From Albidovulum sediminis (lineage in GTDB: Bacteria; Pseudomonadota; Alphaproteobacteria; Rhodobacterales; Rhodobacteraceae): a DNA stretch of 64,000 nucleotides. Shown piece by piece: positions 62,562 to 64,000 of the stretch. Every line of letters starts with the position of its first letter. The first letter of the stretch is position 1. The stretch is taken from contig NZ_JAOCQF010000001.1 of the NCBI RefSeq assembly GCF_025380365.1, positions 1,538,245 to 1,602,244 of the forward strand, read 5' to 3'. Below the pieces are notes generated by a model, which was given only the letters and a program-made list of their open reading frames with translations, did not search any database and was not told where the DNA came from. Made by a program: the position numbers and the translations under genes.

Positions 62562-63899
62562 TCAGCCCTGACGGATCGCCCAAAGCTCCATCGAGAGCCC
62601 CGGATACTCGCCCGACACATGCACCGCGATCCCGCCCGAGGTGGTCATCTTGCCCCAGTATGCGCTTTCGCCGTCCAGTTCGAAATAGACCACGCCCGCG
62701 TGATAGGGGATCTGGCGCGGCGCCACCGGCAGCGGGCGCAGCGTGATCCCCGGCAGGGCGGAGTTCACCAGTTGCCGGATCTCCTCGACCGGGCCGATCT
62801 TCGCATGGCCGGAGAAATGCCGCCGGATCGTCTCGGCCGGGACATCCGCCTTGACCGCCAGCACGAAGCCCGCGCGGTTGATCAGCTTGCGGTCGGCGAT
62901 GACGCCGACGCTGATGCCGTACTTGCGCGGATCGAGCGGGATCGCCACCGCCGTCTGCTCGATGACCGAGGAGAGGTACTGCCTCAGCGTGCGGATCACC
63001 GGGTTGAAGGTCGAGGTCAGCTCGCCATGCCGGTAGGCCGGAAACTCCGGCGGGTGCTTTTCGCCCGCCATGAACGACGCCAGCTCCCCGGCCAGCGCCA
63101 CGCATTCGCGGTAGGCGCGTTCAGGGTGGATGTTCTCGATCGAGAGCATGTGGCGGAAGACCGGCAGCGCCCGGTTCACCACGGTCAGCAGGAGGAAGTC
63201 GGAGACATCCGCAACCCCCTTCGCCCCGCCTTCCGAGAGCCGCCCCGCAAGCGCCACCATCCGATGCGCCAGAAGCCCCTCGATCTCGCGCAGGAAATCG
63301 TTGAGCGGGGGCGCCGCGCGCACGTCGATGGCCGAGGCGATGAATCCCTTGTCCAGCACGATCTCGCGATCCGACCGCACCTCGATGATGCGCGCGACCG
63401 GGATCACCAGCCGGTCGGCGAGGTCATCGACCGCCAGCGCGAACGAGAGGCGCAGCTTGGCCACGCCGACGGTGGCGGCCTTGCGGTCGCGCCCCATCGA
63501 GTCCATCACCTCGACCTCCGCGGGCTTGTAGCGGCTGGCGGACTGGTCTGCGCCGGACAGGTCCACCTCGATCGCGCCGGCGCGGCGGGACGGGACGGTC
63601 AGGTAGACGACGCAGTCCTTCACCGACTCGGGCACCTCGAGCGCGACGGGATGATCCTCGACCTGCGGCACGCGGAAGATCGCGCCATCGGGCGTGATGC
63701 CCGAACAGGTTCGGATCGCGAACTTGCCGATCTTGAGAAGCTCGTCATCGATCTCAAGCGTCGAGCAGCCCCAGACATAGGGCAGGACGCGCCGCGCAAG
63801 ACCGGACACCAAGGCCTCGGCATACCGGTCGGACTGCTGGAAATGATGCGGCTGAAGGAACAGGCCTTCGGTCCACAGAACCTTGCTTTCCCAGGACAA
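62562..63899 (-). CDS. tssK: T6SS baseplate protein TssK
   Basis: A 445-residue baseplate component that connects the baseplate to the TssL/TssM membrane complex. Family motifs are VLWTEGLFLQPHHFQQSDRY near the N-terminus, FLLLTVVNRALP in the middle and a C-terminal LRPLPVAPRQIPYHAGVVYFEL (parts). The start is TTG at 63899 supported by GGGGAGA about seven bases upstream; no ATG lies in a suitable place. The stop is 19 bases from the tssL start. Confidence 0.92.
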   Translation of the reverse strand: MSWESKVLWTEGLFLQPHHFQQSDRYAEALVSGLARRVLPYVWGCSTLEIDDELLKIGKFAIRTCSGITPDGAIFRVPQVEDHPVALEVPESVKDCVVYLTVPSRRAGAIEVDLSGADQSASRYKPAEVEVMDSMGRDRKAATVGVAKLRLSFALAVDDLADRLVIPVARIIEVRSDREIVLDKGFIASAIDVRAAPPLNDFLREIEGLLAHRMVALAGRLSEGGAKGVADVSDFLLLTVVNRALPVFRHMLSIENIHPERAYRECVALAGELASFMAGEKHPPEFPAYRHGELTSTFNPVIRTLRQYLSSVIEQTAVAIPLDPRKYGISVGVIADRKLINRAGFVLAVKADVPAETIRRHFSGHAKIGPVEEIRQLVNSALPGITLRPLPVAPRQIPYHAGVVYFELDGESAYWGKMTTSGGIAVHVSGEYPGLSMELWAIRQG

Positions 63900-63962
63900 A
63901 CGCGCTTCTCCCCGCTTTCCATTGCCGGACCGGCCGGCCTTTTTACGTCGATCCGGACCGGG

Positions 63963-64000
63963 CTATTTCAGCCGGTCCAGCTGTTCCTGATAGGCGCGCG
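63963..64000 (-). CDS. C-terminal end of a further gene (probably tssJ)
   Basis: The last 11 codons and a TAG stop read RAYQEQLDRLK, 63 bases upstream of the tssK start on the same strand. tssJ, the outer-membrane lipoprotein, is usual before tssK, so this is my guess. Too little is visible to name it. Confidence 0.35.
   Translation of the reverse strand, partial: RAYQEQLDRLK

Noticed and set aside
1-64000. Mobile elements, tRNA genes, CRISPR arrays or prophage parts
   Set aside because: No transposase, integrase, tRNA-like cloverleaf, repeat-spacer array or phage gene was seen on either strand.

Overview
The window is high-GC DNA with alphaproteobacterial gene order. The division/cell-wall cluster, an RpoH-type sigma factor with typical wording, the nrdR-rib-nusB block and two sarcosine/dimethylglycine dehydrogenase-like GcvT proteins all point to a member of the Rhodobacterales (Rhodobacteraceae/Paracoccaceae). 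Coding density is very high: many neighbours overlap by ATGA or TGATG, no gene-free stretch exceeds about 250 bases, and I see no rRNA, tRNA, CRISPR array or insertion sequence.

Layout. (1) 1-8891, minus strand: ftsW-murG-murC, then four tandem paralogous small secreted or membrane peptides, then murB-ddl-ftsQ-ftsA (ftsA runs off the left edge). (2) 9128-11540: rpoH, rluD and a small membrane protein whose start codon overlaps that of rluD on the other strand. (3) 11645-19026: a GH42 beta-galactosidase, a 1015-residue kinase/M23/aminotransferase fusion and a LacI regulator on the minus strand, facing a second paralogous LacI regulator on the plus strand. (4) 19056-23176: a polar amino-acid type binding protein, a permease with a long N-terminal extension and no ATPase, a short-chain dehydrogenase, and a dienelactone-hydrolase-like protein. 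(5) 23404-33520: nrdR-ribD, then a minus-strand capsule trio (kpsC, a polysaccharide-export lipoprotein, kpsS), then ribE-hypothetical-ribB(X)-ribH-nusB and a small membrane protein.

(6) 33507-46540: a glycine-betaine-type ABC importer (binding protein, ATPase split into two frames, double permease), two APH/choline-kinase-like phosphotransferases bracketing two FAD/GcvT demethylase-like enzymes, a DeoR-type regulator and an FAD oxidoreductase. This looks like one catabolic module for an N-methylated compound. (7) 46733-51023: a MacB-like exporter (ATPase, FtsX-type permease, HlyD-type adaptor). (8) 51037-53775: a renal-dipeptidase-type peptidase, a membrane-anchored M15 peptidase and an OmpA-domain protein. 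(9) 53813-64000: part of a type VI secretion locus with its threonine-phosphorylation control: ppkA-like kinase, PP2C phosphatase, tagF, tssM, tssL (with OmpA domain), tssK and the last codons of another gene.

The points I consider most worth checking are: the shared (E/D)RTVI-x-P motif in TssL and in its kinase; the frame-split importer ATPase; the four tandem small peptides inside the cell-wall cluster; the kinase/M23/phospholyase-like fusion; the RibB with a degenerate RibA-like domain; and the kinase-bracketed GcvT pair.
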